64,000 nucleotides of DNA from Streptomyces sp. ERV7. Its GTDB lineage: Bacteria > Actinomycetota > Actinomycetes > Streptomycetales > Streptomycetaceae. Below, one piece after another: positions 15,775-26,019 of this stretch. The notes below the pieces were generated by a model. That model saw only the letters and a list, made by a program, of their open reading frames with translations, was not told the origin of the DNA and made no database searches. Each line of letters starts with the position of its first letter. Positions within the stretch are counted from its first letter, which is position 1. The stretch covers positions 310,001-374,000 of the forward strand of contig NZ_LYOY01000029.1 of the NCBI RefSeq assembly GCF_001653515.1. The letters run 5' to 3'. A program made the position numbers and the translations under genes.

Positions 15775-17235
15775 TCAGACCGTCAGCGACCGGTCCGTCG
15801 GACGGATCGGGGCGGGCAGTTCGCTCCTCCCCGTAAGGTACCGGTCCAGACCACGTGCTGCCGAACGGCCCTCCGCGATCGCCCAGACGATCAACGACTG
15901 GCCGCGGCCCGCGTCACCGGCCACGTACACTCCGTCGACGTTGGTCGCGAAGTCCGCGTCGCGGGCGACGTTGCCGCGCTCGTCGAGTTCCAGGCCGAAC
16001 TGCTGGACCAGACCGTTGGACTGGTCGGTGCCGGTGAAGCCCATGGCGAGGGTGACCAGCTGCGCGGGGATCTTCCGCTCGGTGCCCGGCTTCTGGGTCA
16101 GCTTGCCGTCGATGAACTCGACCTCGACCAGGTGCAGGAACTGGACGTTCCCGTCCTCGTCGCCCTCGAAGTGGGTGGTGGAGACGGAGTAGACCCGCTC
16201 GCCGCCCTCCTCGTGGGCCGAGGTGACCTTGTAGAGCATCGGGAAGGTCGGCCAGGGCTGGTTCCCGGGGCGGTCCTCCGACGGCTGGGGCATGATCTCC
16301 AGCTGGGTGACCGAGGCCGCGCCCTGGCGGTGGGCGGTGCCCACGCAGTCCGCGCCGGTGTCGCCGCCGCCGATCACCACGACGTGCTTGCCCTCGGCGG
16401 TCAGCGGGGGCGCCACGAAGTCGCCCTCCTGCACCTTGTTCGCCAGCGGCAGGTACTCCATGGCGAAGTGGATGCCGTTGAGCTCCCGGCCGGGGACCGG
16501 CAGGTCGCGGGAGACCGTGGCGCCCGCCGCGATGACGACCGCGTCGTAGCGCCTGCGCAGCTTCGCCGCGTCGATGTCACGGCCGATCTCGACCTCGGTG
16601 CGGAACTTGGTGCCCTCCGCGCGCATCTGCTCGATGCGGCGGTTGATGTGCACCTTCTCCATCTTGAACTCGGGGATGCCGTAGCGCAGCAGACCGCCGA
16701 TGCGGTCGGCGCGCTCGTACACCACCACCGTGTGGCCGGCCCGGGTCAGCTGCTGGGCGGCGGCCAGACCGGCCGGGCCCGAGCCGATGACCGCGACGGT
16801 CTTGCCGGAGAGGCGCTCCGGCGGCTGCGGGGTGACGTCGCCGCTGTCCCACGCCTTGTCGATGATCGAGACTTCGACGTTCTTGATGGTGACGGCGGGC
16901 TGGTTGATGCCGAGGACGCACGCCGACTCACACGGAGCCGGGCACAGCCGCCCGGTGAACTCCGGGAAGTTGTTGGTGGCGTGCAGTCGCTCGGAGGCCG
17001 CCGACCAGTCCTCGCGGTAGGCGTAGTCGTTCCACTCCGGGATCAGGTTCCCGAGCGGGCAGCCGTTGTGGCAGAACGGGATGCCGCAGTCCATACAGCG
17101 CCCGGCCTGCTTGCTGATGATCGGCAGCAGCGAGCCGGGAACGTAGACCTCGTTCCAGTCCTTGACGCGCTCGGCCACGGGGCGGGTCCGCGCGACCTCG
17201 CGACCGGTGGTGAGAAAGCCCTTGGGGTCAGCCAT
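15775..17235 (-). CDS. gltD: Glutamate synthase (NADPH) small subunit
   Basis: Transfers electrons from NADPH to the large subunit for glutamate formation from glutamine and 2-oxoglutarate. The 486-aa length is typical. N-terminal Fe-S cysteines are in [17 protein letters not shown] and [12 protein letters not shown] binding in [16 protein letters not shown] binding in [13 protein letters not shown]; a second FAD-contact motif [13 protein letters not shown] is near the C-terminus. ATG at 17235 overlaps the last 8 nt of gltB, so the subunits are made in a coupled way. Followed by a convergent hairpin. Confidence 0.98.
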   Translation of the reverse strand: MADPKGFLTTGREVARTRPVAERVKDWNEVYVPGSLLPIISKQAGRCMDCGIPFCHNGCPLGNLIPEWNDYAYREDWSAASERLHATNNFPEFTGRLCPAPCESACVLGINQPAVTIKNVEVSIIDKAWDSGDVTPQPPERLSGKTVAVIGSGPAGLAAAQQLTRAGHTVVVYERADRIGGLLRYGIPEFKMEKVHINRRIEQMRAEGTKFRTEVEIGRDIDAAKLRRRYDAVVIAAGATVSRDLPVPGRELNGIHFAMEYLPLANKVQEGDFVAPPLTAEGKHVVVIGGGDTGADCVGTAHRQGAASVTQLEIMPQPSEDRPGNQPWPTFPMLYKVTSAHEEGGERVYSVSTTHFEGDEDGNVQFLHLVEVEFIDGKLTQKPGTERKIPAQLVTLAMGFTGTDQSNGLVQQFGLELDERGNVARDADFATNVDGVYVAGDAGRGQSLIVWAIAEGRSAARGLDRYLTGRSELPAPIRPTDRSLTV

Positions 17236-20200
17236 TGGTCGCCGCCTCCATCATCTTCTCGGTGGTCTCCTGCTCGGAGAGACCGGCGAGCTCAGCGGCT
17301 TCCTTGGCGGCGAGCACTGCCTTGTACGTGGACGGGATGATCTTGCTGAAGCGCTCCGCCGCGGCGGGCCAGTCGGCGAGCAGCTTCTCGGCGACCGTGG
17401 AGCCGGTCTCCTCCTGGTGGCGGCGCACGACGTCGTGCAGCCACTGCTTGTCGGCCTCCGAGGGGGCCTCGACCGCCGCCAGGTTGCCGGCGTTGACGTG
17501 GTTCGGGTCCAGGTCGATCACATACGCGATGCCGCCGGACATACCGGCCGCGAAGTTGCGTCCGGTCTCGCCCAGGACCACCGCGTGGCCGCCGGTCATG
17601 TACTCGCAGCCGTGGTCGCCCACGCCCTCCGAGACCACCAGGGCGCCGGAGTTGCGGACGCAGAACCGCTCGCCGGTGCGGCCGCGCAGGAACAGCTCGC
17701 CGCCGGTCGCGCCGTACGCGATGGTGTTGCCCGCGATGGTCGAGTACTCGGCGAGGTGGTCGGCGCCCCGGTCCGGGCGGACGATGACGCGGCCGCCGGA
17801 GAGGCCCTTGCCGACGTAGTCGTTGGCGTCGCCCTCCAGGCGCAGCGTCACACCGCGCGGCAGGAAGGCGCCGAAGGACTGGCCGGCCGAGCCCGTGAAG
17901 GTGACGTCGATGGTGTCGTCGGGCAGACCCGCGCCGCCGAACTTCCTGGTCACCTCGTGGCCGAGCATGGTGCCGACGGTCCGGTTGATGTTGCGGATCG
18001 CGACCTGGGCGCGCACCGGCCGGGCGTCCTCGGCGGTGGCCGCGCCCAGTGCGTCGGCGGCGAGCTCGATGAGGTCGTTGTCGAGCGCCTTCTCCAGACC
18101 GTGGTCCTGGGCGATCACCGCGTGGCGCACCGCGCCCTCGGGCAGCTCGGGCACGTGGAAGAGCGCGTCCAGGTCGAGGCCCTGCGCCTTCCAGTGGCGC
18201 ACCGCGCGGCTGGTGTCGAGGAGCTCGGCGTGGCCGACGGCCTCCTCGATCGTCCGGAAGCCCAGCTCGGCGAGGATCTCGCGGACCTCCTCGGCGATGA
18301 ACTGGAAGAAGTTGACGATGTACTCGGCCTTGCCGGAGAACCGGTCGCGCAGCACCGGGTTCTGGGTGGCGATGCCGACCGGGCAGGTGTCCAGGTGGCA
18401 GACGCGCATCATGACGCAGCCGGAGACGACGAGCGGCGCGGTCGCGAAACCGAACTCCTCGGCGCCGAGCAGCGCCGCGATGACGACATCGCGGCCGGTC
18501 TTGAGCTGGCCGTCGGTCTGCACCACGATCCGGTCGCGCAGACCGTTGAGCAGCAGCGTCTGCTGGGTCTCGGCGAGGCCGAGCTCCCAGGGGCCGCCCG
18601 CGTGCTTCAGCGAGGTGAGCGGGGAGGCACCCGTACCACCGTCGTGGCCCGAGATCAGGACCACGTCCGCGTGCGCCTTGGAGACACCGGCGGCGACCGT
18701 GCCGACGCCGACCTCGGACACGAGCTTCACATGGATGCGCGCGGCCGGGTTGGCGTTCTTGAGGTCGTGGATCAGCTGGGCCAGATCCTCGATGGAGTAG
18801 ATGTCGTGGTGCGGCGGCGGGGAGATCAGACCGACACCCGGGGTCGAGTGACGGGTCTTGGCGACCCACGGGTAGACCTTGTGGCCGGGCAGCTGGCCGC
18901 CCTCGCCGGGCTTGGCGCCCTGGGCCATCTTGATCTGGATGTCGTCCGCGTTGACCAGGTACTCGCTGGTCACACCGAAGCGGCCGGAGGCGACCTGCTT
19001 GATGGAGGAGCGGCGCGCCGGGTCGTACAGGCGCTCCGGGTCCTCACCGCCCTCACCGGTGTTGGACTTGCCGCCGAGCTGGTTCATGGCGATGGCCAGC
19101 GTCTCGTGCGCCTCGCGCGAGATGGAGCCGTACGACATGGCGCCGGTGGAGAAGCGCTTGACGATCTCGGAGACCGGCTCGACCTCGTCGATGGAGATCG
19201 AGGGGCTGCCCCCGTCCTCGGCGCCCTTGAAGCCGAAGAGCCCGCGGAGCGTCATCAGACGCTCGGACTGCTCGTTCACCCGCTCCGTGTACTTCTTGAA
19301 GATGTCGTACCGGCGGCCGCGGGTGGCGTGCTGGAGGCGGAAGACCGTCTCCGGGTCGAACAGGTGCGGCTCGCCCTCGCGGCGCCACTGGTACTCGCCG
19401 CCGATCTCCAGCGCGCGGTGGGTGGCCGCGATGCCGGAGGCGGGGTACGCCTTGGCGTGCCGGGCGGCGACCTCCTTGGCGACGACGTCGATCCCGGCGC
19501 CGCCGATCTTGGTGGCGGTGCCGCTGAAGTACGTGCCGACGAACTGCTCGTCCAGGCCGACGGCCTCGAAGACCTGGGCGCCCCGGTAGGAGGCGACGGT
19601 CGAGATGCCCATCTTGGACATCACCTTGAGGACGCCCTTGCCGAGCGCGTAGATCAGGTTGCGGATGGCCTGCTCGGGCTCCAGGCCCTCGATGAAGGTG
19701 CCCGCGCGGACCAGGTCCTCGACGGACTCCATCGCCAGGTACGGGTTGACGGCCGCGGCGCCGTAGCCGATCAGCAGGGCGACGTGGTGCACCTCGCGCA
19801 CATCGCCGGCCTCGACGAGCAGACCCACCTGGGTGCGCTGCTTCGTACGGATGAGGTGGTGGTGGACGGCGGCGGTGAGCAGCAGCGACGGGATCGGCGC
19901 GTGCTCGGCGTCGGAGTGCCGGTCGGAGAGGACGATCAGGCGGGCGCCGCCCTCGATGGCGGCGTCGGCCTCGGCGCGGATGGCCTCGATGCGCTCGGCG
20001 AGCGCGTCGCCGCCGCCGGAGACCCGGTAGAGGCCGGAGAGCGTCGCGGCCTTGAAGCCCGGCATGTCGCCGTCGGCGTTGACGTGTATCAGCTTGGCCA
20101 GCTCGTCGTTGTCGATCACCGGGAACGGCAGCGTGACGCTGCGGCAGGACGCGGCGGTCGGGTCGAGCAGATTGCCCTGCGGGCCCAGCGAGGAGCGCAG

Positions 20201-21811
20201 CGAGGTGACGAGCTCCTCGCGGATGGCGTCCAGCGGCGGGTTGGTGACCTGCGCGAACAGCTGGGTGAAGTAGTCGAAGAGCAGCCGGGGGCGCTCGGAG
20301 AGGGCCGCGATCGGCGAGTCCGTGCCCATCGAGCCGAGCGGCTCGCCGCCGGTGCGGGCCATCGGCGCGAGGATGACGCGCAGCTCTTCCTCGGTGTAGC
20401 CGAAGGTCTGCTGGCGGCGGGTGACCGAGGCGTGCGTGTGCACGATGTGCTCACGCTCGGGCAGGTCCTCCAGCTCGATCTCGCCGGTCTCCAGCCACTC
20501 CTTGTACGGCTTCTCGGCGGCCAGCGCCGCCTTGATCTCGTCGTCCTCGATGATGCGGTGCTCGGCGGTGTCGACGAGGAACATCTTGCCGGGCTGGAGG
20601 CGGCCCTTGCGGACGACCTTGGCGGGGTCGATGTCGAGGACGCCGACCTCGGAGGAGAGCACGACGAGGCCGTCGTCGGTGACCCAGTAGCGGCCGGGGC
20701 GCAGACCGTTGCGGTCGAGGACCGCGCCGACCTGGACGCCGTCGGTGAAGGTGACACAGGCCGGGCCGTCCCAGGGCTCCATCATCGTGGAGTGGTACTG
20801 GTAGAAGGCGCGCCGGTCCGGGTCCATCGAGTCGTGGTTCTCCCACGCCTCGGGAACCATCATCAGGACGGAGTGCGGCAGCGAGCGCCCGCCCAGGTGG
20901 AGGAGTTCGAGCACCTCGTCGAAGGAGGCGGAGTCGGAGGCGTCCGGCGTGCAGACCGGGAAGATCCGCTCCAGGTCCTTGGCGTCCCGCCCGGCCCCGA
21001 ACAGCTCGCTGACCAGCTGCGACTCGCGGGCCACCATCCAGTTGCGGTTGCCCTTGACCGTGTTGATCTCGCCGTTGTGCGCGACGAAGCGGTACGGGTG
21101 GGCGAGCGGCCAGGAGGGGAAGGTGTTCGTCGAGAAGCGCGAGTGGACCAGCGCGACGGCGGTGGCGAACCGGCGGTCGGAGAGGTCCGGGAAGAACGGC
21201 TCCAGCTGCCCGGTGGTGAGCATGCCCTTGTAGACGATCGTCCGGGCGGAGAGCGAGGGGAAGTACACCCCGGCCTCGCGCTCGGCGCGCTTGCGCAGGA
21301 CGAAGGCCTTGCGGTCGAGCGCGATGCCGGTGCTGGTCCCGTCGGCGACGAAGAGCTGCCGGAAGGCGGGCATGGTGGTGCGGGCGCCGTTGCCGAGCAG
21401 CTCGGGCGTGACCGGCACCTCGCGCCAGCCGAGGACGGTCAGGCCCTCCTCGGCGGCGATGGCCTCGATCTTCGCCACGGCCGCGGCGCTGTCCTCGACG
21501 GGCAGGAAGGCGATGCCGACGGCGTACGCACCGGCCTCGGGCAGCTCGAAGGAGGTGACCTCGCGCAGGAACGCGTCCGGCACCTGGAGCAGGACGCCGG
21601 CGCCGTCACCGGAGTCCGGCTCGGATCCGGTGGCACCCCGGTGTTCGAGATTGCGCAGTACGGTCAGCGCCTGCTCGACCAGCTCATGGCTGGCCTCACC
21701 GGTCAGGGTGGCCACGAACCCGACACCGCAGGCGTCGTGTTCGTTACGGGGGTCGTACATCCCCTGCGGAGCAGGTCGACCGTCCATGGGCGACCAGGCG
21801 TCGGAACGCAT
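17228..21811 (-). CDS. gltB: Glutamate synthase large subunit
   Basis: 1527-aa ferredoxin-like GOGAT large subunit. A 27-residue propeptide precedes the catalytic Cys28 (HDACGVGF) of the class II glutaminase domain. The central domain and FMN/2-oxoglutarate barrel follow ([29 protein letters not shown]), with the 3Fe-4S cysteines in [15 protein letters not shown] (spacing Cx5Cx4C) and a C-terminal beta-helix domain rich in glycine ([17 protein letters not shown]). The start ATG 21811 has GGGAG 7 nt upstream; the open frame extends to 21940 but is unconserved there. Forms a tight operon with gltD. A GlnR-like sequence sits 63 nt before the start. Confidence 0.98.
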   Translation of the reverse strand: MRSDAWSPMDGRPAPQGMYDPRNEHDACGVGFVATLTGEASHELVEQALTVLRNLEHRGATGSEPDSGDGAGVLLQVPDAFLREVTSFELPEAGAYAVGIAFLPVEDSAAAVAKIEAIAAEEGLTVLGWREVPVTPELLGNGARTTMPAFRQLFVADGTSTGIALDRKAFVLRKRAEREAGVYFPSLSARTIVYKGMLTTGQLEPFFPDLSDRRFATAVALVHSRFSTNTFPSWPLAHPYRFVAHNGEINTVKGNRNWMVARESQLVSELFGAGRDAKDLERIFPVCTPDASDSASFDEVLELLHLGGRSLPHSVLMMVPEAWENHDSMDPDRRAFYQYHSTMMEPWDGPACVTFTDGVQVGAVLDRNGLRPGRYWVTDDGLVVLSSEVGVLDIDPAKVVRKGRLQPGKMFLVDTAEHRIIEDDEIKAALAAEKPYKEWLETGEIELEDLPEREHIVHTHASVTRRQQTFGYTEEELRVILAPMARTGGEPLGSMGTDSPIAALSERPRLLFDYFTQLFAQVTNPPLDAIREELVTSLRSSLGPQGNLLDPTAASCRSVTLPFPVIDNDELAKLIHVNADGDMPGFKAATLSGLYRVSGGGDALAERIEAIRAEADAAIEGGARLIVLSDRHSDAEHAPIPSLLLTAAVHHHLIRTKQRTQVGLLVEAGDVREVHHVALLIGYGAAAVNPYLAMESVEDLVRAGTFIEGLEPEQAIRNLIYALGKGVLKVMSKMGISTVASYRGAQVFEAVGLDEQFVGTYFSGTATKIGGAGIDVVAKEVAARHAKAYPASGIAATHRALEIGGEYQWRREGEPHLFDPETVFRLQHATRGRRYDIFKKYTERVNEQSERLMTLRGLFGFKGAEDGGSPSISIDEVEPVSEIVKRFSTGAMSYGSISREAHETLAIAMNQLGGKSNTGEGGEDPERLYDPARRSSIKQVASGRFGVTSEYLVNADDIQIKMAQGAKPGEGGQLPGHKVYPWVAKTRHSTPGVGLISPPPHHDIYSIEDLAQLIHDLKNANPAARIHVKLVSEVGVGTVAAGVSKAHADVVLISGHDGGTGASPLTSLKHAGGPWELGLAETQQTLLLNGLRDRIVVQTDGQLKTGRDVVIAALLGAEEFGFATAPLVVSGCVMMRVCHLDTCPVGIATQNPVLRDRFSGKAEYIVNFFQFIAEEVREILAELGFRTIEEAVGHAELLDTSRAVRHWKAQGLDLDALFHVPELPEGAVRHAVIAQDHGLEKALDNDLIELAADALGAATAEDARPVRAQVAIRNINRTVGTMLGHEVTRKFGGAGLPDDTIDVTFTGSAGQSFGAFLPRGVTLRLEGDANDYVGKGLSGGRVIVRPDRGADHLAEYSTIAGNTIAYGATGGELFLRGRTGERFCVRNSGALVVSEGVGDHGCEYMTGGHAVVLGETGRNFAAGMSGGIAYVIDLDPNHVNAGNLAAVEAPSEADKQWLHDVVRRHQEETGSTVAEKLLADWPAAAERFSKIIPSTYKAVLAAKEAAELAGLSEQETTEKMMEAATNG

Positions 21812-21873
21812 CGGCTCTCCCGTCGTCGTCGTGGCATGTTCAGTGCCGAGGGACGACGTTGGCCCTCTGCGAA

Positions 21874-21889
21874 ATTTCGTGCAGGTTAC
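21874..21889 (-). promoter_or_regulatory. GlnR-like half site upstream of gltB
   Basis: On the minus strand GTAAC-n6-GAAAT matches the first a/b pair of the actinomycete GlnR consensus (gTnAc-n6-GaAAc). The second pair is not evident, so this is only a candidate nitrogen-control element. Confidence 0.3.
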
Positions 21890-22236
21890 ATGATGGGTCG
21901 GATCTCGGGAACCGGATAGACCATTCCAGCATGCGGACACTCGGGCACGGTCACCGCGCCTTCCGGGGCAGGCTTCATTGCCTGCGTCGACGGAGTGTGT
22001 ACGGCCTATGCCCGGTGTTCAAAGATGCGAAACCGCCGAGTAACGACTAGTTATGTGGGGTCCTGCATACTCCCGCATCCTACGGGTGGCGGGACGTTCC
22101 CGCGCAGGACGTAGGTCACATGGTGACCCGGGACTCGTCCGCCCGCACGGCGAAGGCCCGCCCGGACGGGTGTACGTCCTGGCGGGCCTTGCGGATCGAG
22201 AGGGGCCGAGGGGGCCTGTCGGGGCCGGGGCCCCGG
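21890..22236. other. Non-coding gap between gltB and the VIT gene
   Basis: About 350 nt without a supported gene. It holds the upstream region of gltB (sequence near 22020-22050 is less GC-rich, likely promoter area) and the terminator of the VIT gene at 22153-22190. No RNA gene was recognised. Confidence 0.5.
22153..22190 (-). terminator. Terminator of the VIT-family gene
   Basis: AAGGCCCGCC and GGCGGGCCTT form a perfect 10-bp stem with an 18-nt loop, 46 nt past the VIT stop. On the minus strand it follows the coding region directly. Confidence 0.65.
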
Positions 22237-22968
22237 TCAGCCGACGGCGGTGCCGAAGAGCGAGCCGAGGCCGAAGGTGAGGGCCGCGGCCGCCCCGCCC
22301 AGGGCCAGCTGGCGCACTCCGCTGAACCACCACGAGCGCGCGGTGACCTTGGCGACCACGGCGCCGCAGGCGAAGAGACCGACCAGCGCGAGCAGCACGG
22401 CGGGCCACAGGGCACTGGCGCCGAGCAGATACGGCAGTACGGGCAGGATCGCGCCCAGCGCGAACGAGCCGAAGGACGAGACGGCGGCGACGGCGGGCGA
22501 CGGCAGGTCGTCCGGGTCTATGCCGAGCTCCTCGCGGGCGTGGATCTCCAGCGCCTGCTCGGGGTCACGGGAGAGCTGCATGGCGACCTCGCGGGCGAGC
22601 GCGGGCTCGACGCCGCGCGACACGTACAGCTCGGCCAGCTCCTCCATCTCGTCCACCGGGTGCTTGCGCAACTGCTGGCGCTCGACGTCCAGTTCGGCCT
22701 CGACGAGCTCGCGCTGCGAGGCGACCGAGGTGTACTCGCCGGCGGCCATGGAGAAGGCGCCGGCGGCCAGTCCGGCGAGGCCGGTGACGATGATGGTGTG
22801 CTGCGAGACGGCGCCGCCCGCGACACCGGTCATCAGCGCCAGGTTGGAGACCAGCCCGTCCATGGCCCCGAAGACGGCCGGCCGCAACCAGCCGCCGTTG
22901 ACGTCCCGGTGGGTGTGGTTGTCCCGGTGCGCCTCGTGCAGCGTGGCCCGGGTGTCGATGACGGACAC
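22237..22968 (-). CDS. VIT1/CCC1-family metal transporter
   Basis: Predicted cytoplasmic-membrane iron/manganese transporter, 243 aa. The first span has the family signature GAMDGLVSNLALMTGVAGG, the second AGLAAGAFSMAAGEYTSV, with the acidic helical linker (ELVEAELDVERQQLRKHPVDEMEELAELY, metal-binding in this family; given here as positions about 88-115) and three C-terminal spans from about residue 165. GTG start at 22968 with GGGAG just upstream. Monocistronic, with its own terminator. It may store or export excess Fe/Mn; no ferritin-like N-terminal fusion is present. Confidence 0.88.
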   Translation of the reverse strand: MSVIDTRATLHEAHRDNHTHRDVNGGWLRPAVFGAMDGLVSNLALMTGVAGGAVSQHTIIVTGLAGLAAGAFSMAAGEYTSVASQRELVEAELDVERQQLRKHPVDEMEELAELYVSRGVEPALAREVAMQLSRDPEQALEIHAREELGIDPDDLPSPAVAAVSSFGSFALGAILPVLPYLLGASALWPAVLLALVGLFACGAVVAKVTARSWWFSGVRQLALGGAAAALTFGLGSLFGTAVG

Positions 22969-23218
22969 AGCTCTCCCCTTGCGTTTCAGCGGCGGACCTC
23001 GCGCCCGCTCCCCCTCGTCGCTCTCTTCGGTGTCGAAATTACGCTCGATGTAAGCCCCGCGCTAGCAAGGCAGGCCGTACTTACCCAGGTCAGGGGGCTG
23101 CTCTGCTCATTCGTGGCCGCTCGTGCACACATGTGGCGGGTGGGTGACAAATGGACTCCCGGCTCGTTCGGCGTGGCAGAGATCAAGCGAAGGATCAGGC
23201 GACGCGAAAGGCCCTCCC

Positions 23219-24217
23219 ATGGAGTTGATCGCCAGCGGCCCGGGAACAGCCGAGGCCATCCGCGAGCGAGCCAGGGGCGCGCTGCTGGGACTCGCGGTGG
23301 GGGACGCGCTCGGCGCCCCCGCCGAGAACCTCAAACCCTCGGAGATCCGGCGCCGCTGGGGCCGGATCGAGGGGTTCGTCTCCGACGACCCGGCGGGTAC
23401 GGACGACACCGAGTACGCCATCTTCTCGGGCCTGCTGCTCGCCCGGCACGGCTCCGCGCTCACCGTCACCCATGTCGAACACGCCTGGCACCACTGGATC
23501 GCGGACCGCGACGAGGGCCCGTTCCGGGGCGCGGGCTTCAGCGAGCGGGGCACCCTGGAGAACCTGCGCCGGGGGCTCGCCGCCCCCATCTCGGCCCAGC
23601 ACCGCCACGCCTGGAGCGACGGTCTGGCCATGCGCGCGGCCCCCTTCGGCGTCTTCGCCGCGGGCGCGCCGAAGGAGGCGGCGCGACTGGTGGCGATCGA
23701 CGGCTGCGTCAGCCACGAGGGCGAGGGGATCTTCGGCGGCCAGGCGGTGGCGGCGGGCGTCGCGGCGGCGATGGCGGGCGCGGGCCTCACGTCCGTGATC
23801 GCCGCGGCCCTCTCGGTGATCCCGATGGACTCCTGGACCGCGCGCTCCCTGCGCCGTGCGGTGGCCGTCGCCGACCAGGGCGAACGCGCGGTCCGCTCGG
23901 CGGTGGTGATCGGCGGCTACCCCTGGACGGACCTGGCCCCCGAAGCGGTCGCCCTGGCCTTCGGCGCCTTCGCCACGGCCCGGGGCGACTTCACGGCATC
24001 GGTCCTGACGGCCGTGAACATGGGCCGCGACGCGGACACCACGGCGGCGGTGGCGGGCGCCCTGGCCGGAGCGTACGGCGGCGCCGCGTCGATCCCCGCG
24101 GCCTGGGCCGCCACCATCGGCCCGGTCCGCGGAAGCTGCCTCCCCGAGATGCGCGGCTACCACGTCCTGGACATCGCGGACCTGCTGACACCGGACCCGG
24201 ACGAGGAGAGCGCGTGA
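23219..24217 (+). CDS. ADP-ribosylglycohydrolase family protein
   Basis: Hydrolyses ADP-ribose linkages or related N-/O-glycosides; 332 aa, cytoplasmic. Family features are GALLGLAVGDALGAPAE near the N-terminus, GTDDTEYAIF with metal-ligand aspartates, and the C-terminal second metal motif NMGRDADTTAAVAGALAGAY. ATG at 23219 lies after GAAAGG; upstream codons in the open frame do not resemble the family. It is divergent from the VIT gene and followed by the 61-bp repeat array. The real substrate (ADP-ribosyl-arginine, -dinitrogenase reductase or a small molecule) cannot be told. Confidence 0.85.
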   Translation: MELIASGPGTAEAIRERARGALLGLAVGDALGAPAENLKPSEIRRRWGRIEGFVSDDPAGTDDTEYAIFSGLLLARHGSALTVTHVEHAWHHWIADRDEGPFRGAGFSERGTLENLRRGLAAPISAQHRHAWSDGLAMRAAPFGVFAAGAPKEAARLVAIDGCVSHEGEGIFGGQAVAAGVAAAMAGAGLTSVIAAALSVIPMDSWTARSLRRAVAVADQGERAVRSAVVIGGYPWTDLAPEAVALAFGAFATARGDFTASVLTAVNMGRDADTTAAVAGALAGAYGGAASIPAAWAATIGPVRGSCLPEMRGYHVLDIADLLTPDPDEESA

Positions 24218-24366
24218 TGGAGATGTACCGGGACGAGGAGGGCTCGGGCGGGGCGGGGGCGCAGCCCGGCCAGGCTTCCACGGCACGGGCTACGCCCCCG
24301 GACCCCTGTGCGGGGCCTCACCCCCTGTGCTGGGCCTGCGGCCCCCGCACCCCGCTTTCGCGTAAA

Positions 24367-24950
24367 CCTGCGGGCCGGTGGGGGCTGGTCGCGCAGTTCC
24401 CCGCGCCCCTGAAGGGGCCGTCGTTTATCTGCGGACCGCGGGTGGTTGCTCGCGCAGTTCCCCGCGCCCCTGAAGGGGCCGTCGTTTATCTGCGGACCGC
24501 GGGTGGTTGCTCGCGCAGTTCCCCGCGCCCCTGAAGGGGCCGTCGTTTATCTGCGGACCGCGGGTGGTTGCTCGCGCAGTTCCCCGCGCCCCTGGGTGGT
24601 TCGTTGACCGCGGGCCGGTGGGGGCTGGTCGCGCAGTTCCCCGCGCCCCTGAAGGGGCCGTCGTTTATCTGCGGACCGCGGGTGGTTGCTCGCGCAGTTC
24701 CCCGCGCCCCTTTTCGGCCCGGGGTTCGTCTGCGGGTCGGTGGGTGGTTGCTCGCGCAGTTCCCCGCGCCCCTAAAAGCCTGTGGCTGAGCTGGGTTCCC
24801 CGACTGCCGCCGACCCCCTAGGGGCGCGGGGAACTGCGCGAGCAACCACCCACCGACCCGCAGACGAACCCCGGGCCGAAAAGGGGCGCGGGGAACTGCG
24901 CGACCAGGCACCCACGGTCCGCAGGCGAACTCCGGGCCGAAAGGGGCGCC
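24367..24950. repeat. Cluster of 61-bp direct repeats plus inverted copies
   Basis: Nine copies of the 20-mer GCGCAGTTCCCCGCGCCCCT: direct at 24391, 24452, 24513, 24574, 24631, 24692 and 24754, inverted at 24820 and 24882. Spacings are 61, 61, 61, 57, 61 and 62 nt. Units 2-4 are virtually identical over the full 61 nt, including the stretch around GTCGTTTATCTGCGGACC, and some copies carry a GGTTGCTC rather than GGCTGGTC left flank. Opposing copies can pair into very long hairpins. It fills the gap between the ADP-ribosylglycohydrolase and lgt. The same element occurs singly at about 29.3, 32.2 and 41.1 kb. It encodes nothing conserved; it looks like a REP-type extragenic repeat family that has expanded here. 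Confidence 0.9.
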
Positions 24951-24991
24951 CGCAGCCCCGCTCGCCCGCAGGCGAAGACCGGGTCCAGGCG

Positions 24992-25936
24992 TCAGCTCTT
25001 GCTCGGTGTGCCGTTCTCGGACGGCACCGGGTTCTCGGGGGCGGCGGCAGCCTCGTCCGTGGGCGCGTCCTCGGAGGGTGCGTCCTCGGAGGGTGCGTCC
25101 CCGGGCTCCGGCTCCGCGGACGCCGGGCCCGGCTCGACCACTTCCTCCCGCCCCGGCCGCACCCGCGAAGAGATCACGATGTACGTCACGGCGAGCACGA
25201 AGACCGTGATCGCGGTCCAGTCGTTGAGGCGCAGGCCCAGCACATGGTGGGCCTCGTCGACCCGCATGTACTCGATCCAGCCGCGCCCCACGCAGTACGC
25301 CGCGACGTACAGCGCGAACGCCCGCCCGTGGCCCAGCTTGAAGCGGCGGTCCGCCCAGATGACGAGGACGCCGACGCCGAGGCACCACAGCGACTCGTAC
25401 AGGAAGGTCGGGTGGTAGGTGCCCGCGACCCGGTTCGTGCCCTCGTCGATCTTCAGCGCCCACGGCACATCGGTGGGCTTGCCGTACAGCTCCTGGTTGA
25501 ACCAGTTGCCCCAGCGGCCCACGGCCTGGGCGAAGGCGATGCCGGGGGCCAGCGCGTCGGCCCAGGCCGGCAGCGGGATGCCCCGACGGCGGCAGCCGAT
25601 CCACGCGCCCACCGCGCCGAACGCGATCGCGCCCCAGATGCCGAGCCCGCCCTGCCAGATCTTGAAGGCGTCGACCCAGTCCTCACCGTCGCTGAAATAC
25701 AGCTGGTAGTCGGTGATGACGTGGTAGAGCCGCCCGCCGACGAGGCCGAAGGGCACCGCCCAGACGGCGATGTCGGCCACGGTGCCGGCTCTGCCGCCCC
25801 GGGCGACCCAGCGCTTGTTGCCGTACCAGACGGCGACGAAGACACCGATGATGATGCAGAAGGCATAGCCGCGCAGCGGGATGGGTCCGAGATGGATCAC
25901 GCCGGTCGACGGGCTGGGAATGAAGGCGAGGTTCAT
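24992..25936 (-). CDS. lgt: Prolipoprotein diacylglyceryl transferase
   Basis: Membrane enzyme that attaches diacylglycerol to lipobox cysteines. 314 aa with about seven spans. Signature sequences are GLVGGRLYHVITDY and the Lgt motif FAQAVGRWGNWFNQELYG; GRAFALYVAAYCVGRGWIEYMR follows. ATG at 25936 is chosen because family homology starts at NLAFIPSPS; the ribosome site is weak. The last 60 residues are an acidic, non-conserved cytoplasmic tail with SEDAP repeats encoded by a 15-bp tandem. It follows a DsbA-like gene and the trp genes on the same strand, the usual actinomycete order. Confidence 0.97.
   Translation of the reverse strand: MNLAFIPSPSTGVIHLGPIPLRGYAFCIIIGVFVAVWYGNKRWVARGGRAGTVADIAVWAVPFGLVGGRLYHVITDYQLYFSDGEDWVDAFKIWQGGLGIWGAIAFGAVGAWIGCRRRGIPLPAWADALAPGIAFAQAVGRWGNWFNQELYGKPTDVPWALKIDEGTNRVAGTYHPTFLYESLWCLGVGVLVIWADRRFKLGHGRAFALYVAAYCVGRGWIEYMRVDEAHHVLGLRLNDWTAITVFVLAVTYIVISSRVRPGREEVVEPGPASAEPEPGDAPSEDAPSEDAPTDEAAAAPENPVPSENGTPSKS
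25065..25105 (-). repeat. 15-bp tandem repeat inside lgt tail
   Basis: GCGTCCTCGGAGGGT occurs twice in a row at 25065-25094 with a third degenerate partial unit. It keeps the reading frame and encodes SEDAP units of the Lgt C-terminal tail, so copy number could vary without disrupting the enzyme. Confidence 0.7.
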
Positions 25937-26019
25937 GGCAGGGTCGACGCTACCCTGCCGGGCGGGTGGTGAGACCACCCACCCGGCAACTTATGAGTAA
26001 CGAGCGGTACGCCAGAGGC

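Noticed and set aside
24216..24534. Open frame beginning at the ATG overlapping the ADP-ribosylglycohydrolase stop (MEMYRDEEG)
   Set aside because: It runs into the repeat array and encodes only repeat-derived sequence; no ribosome site or family similarity.
24367..24950. CRISPR-like regular repeats
   Set aside because: The whole 61-nt period is conserved, with no unique spacers, and there are inverted copies and no cas genes.
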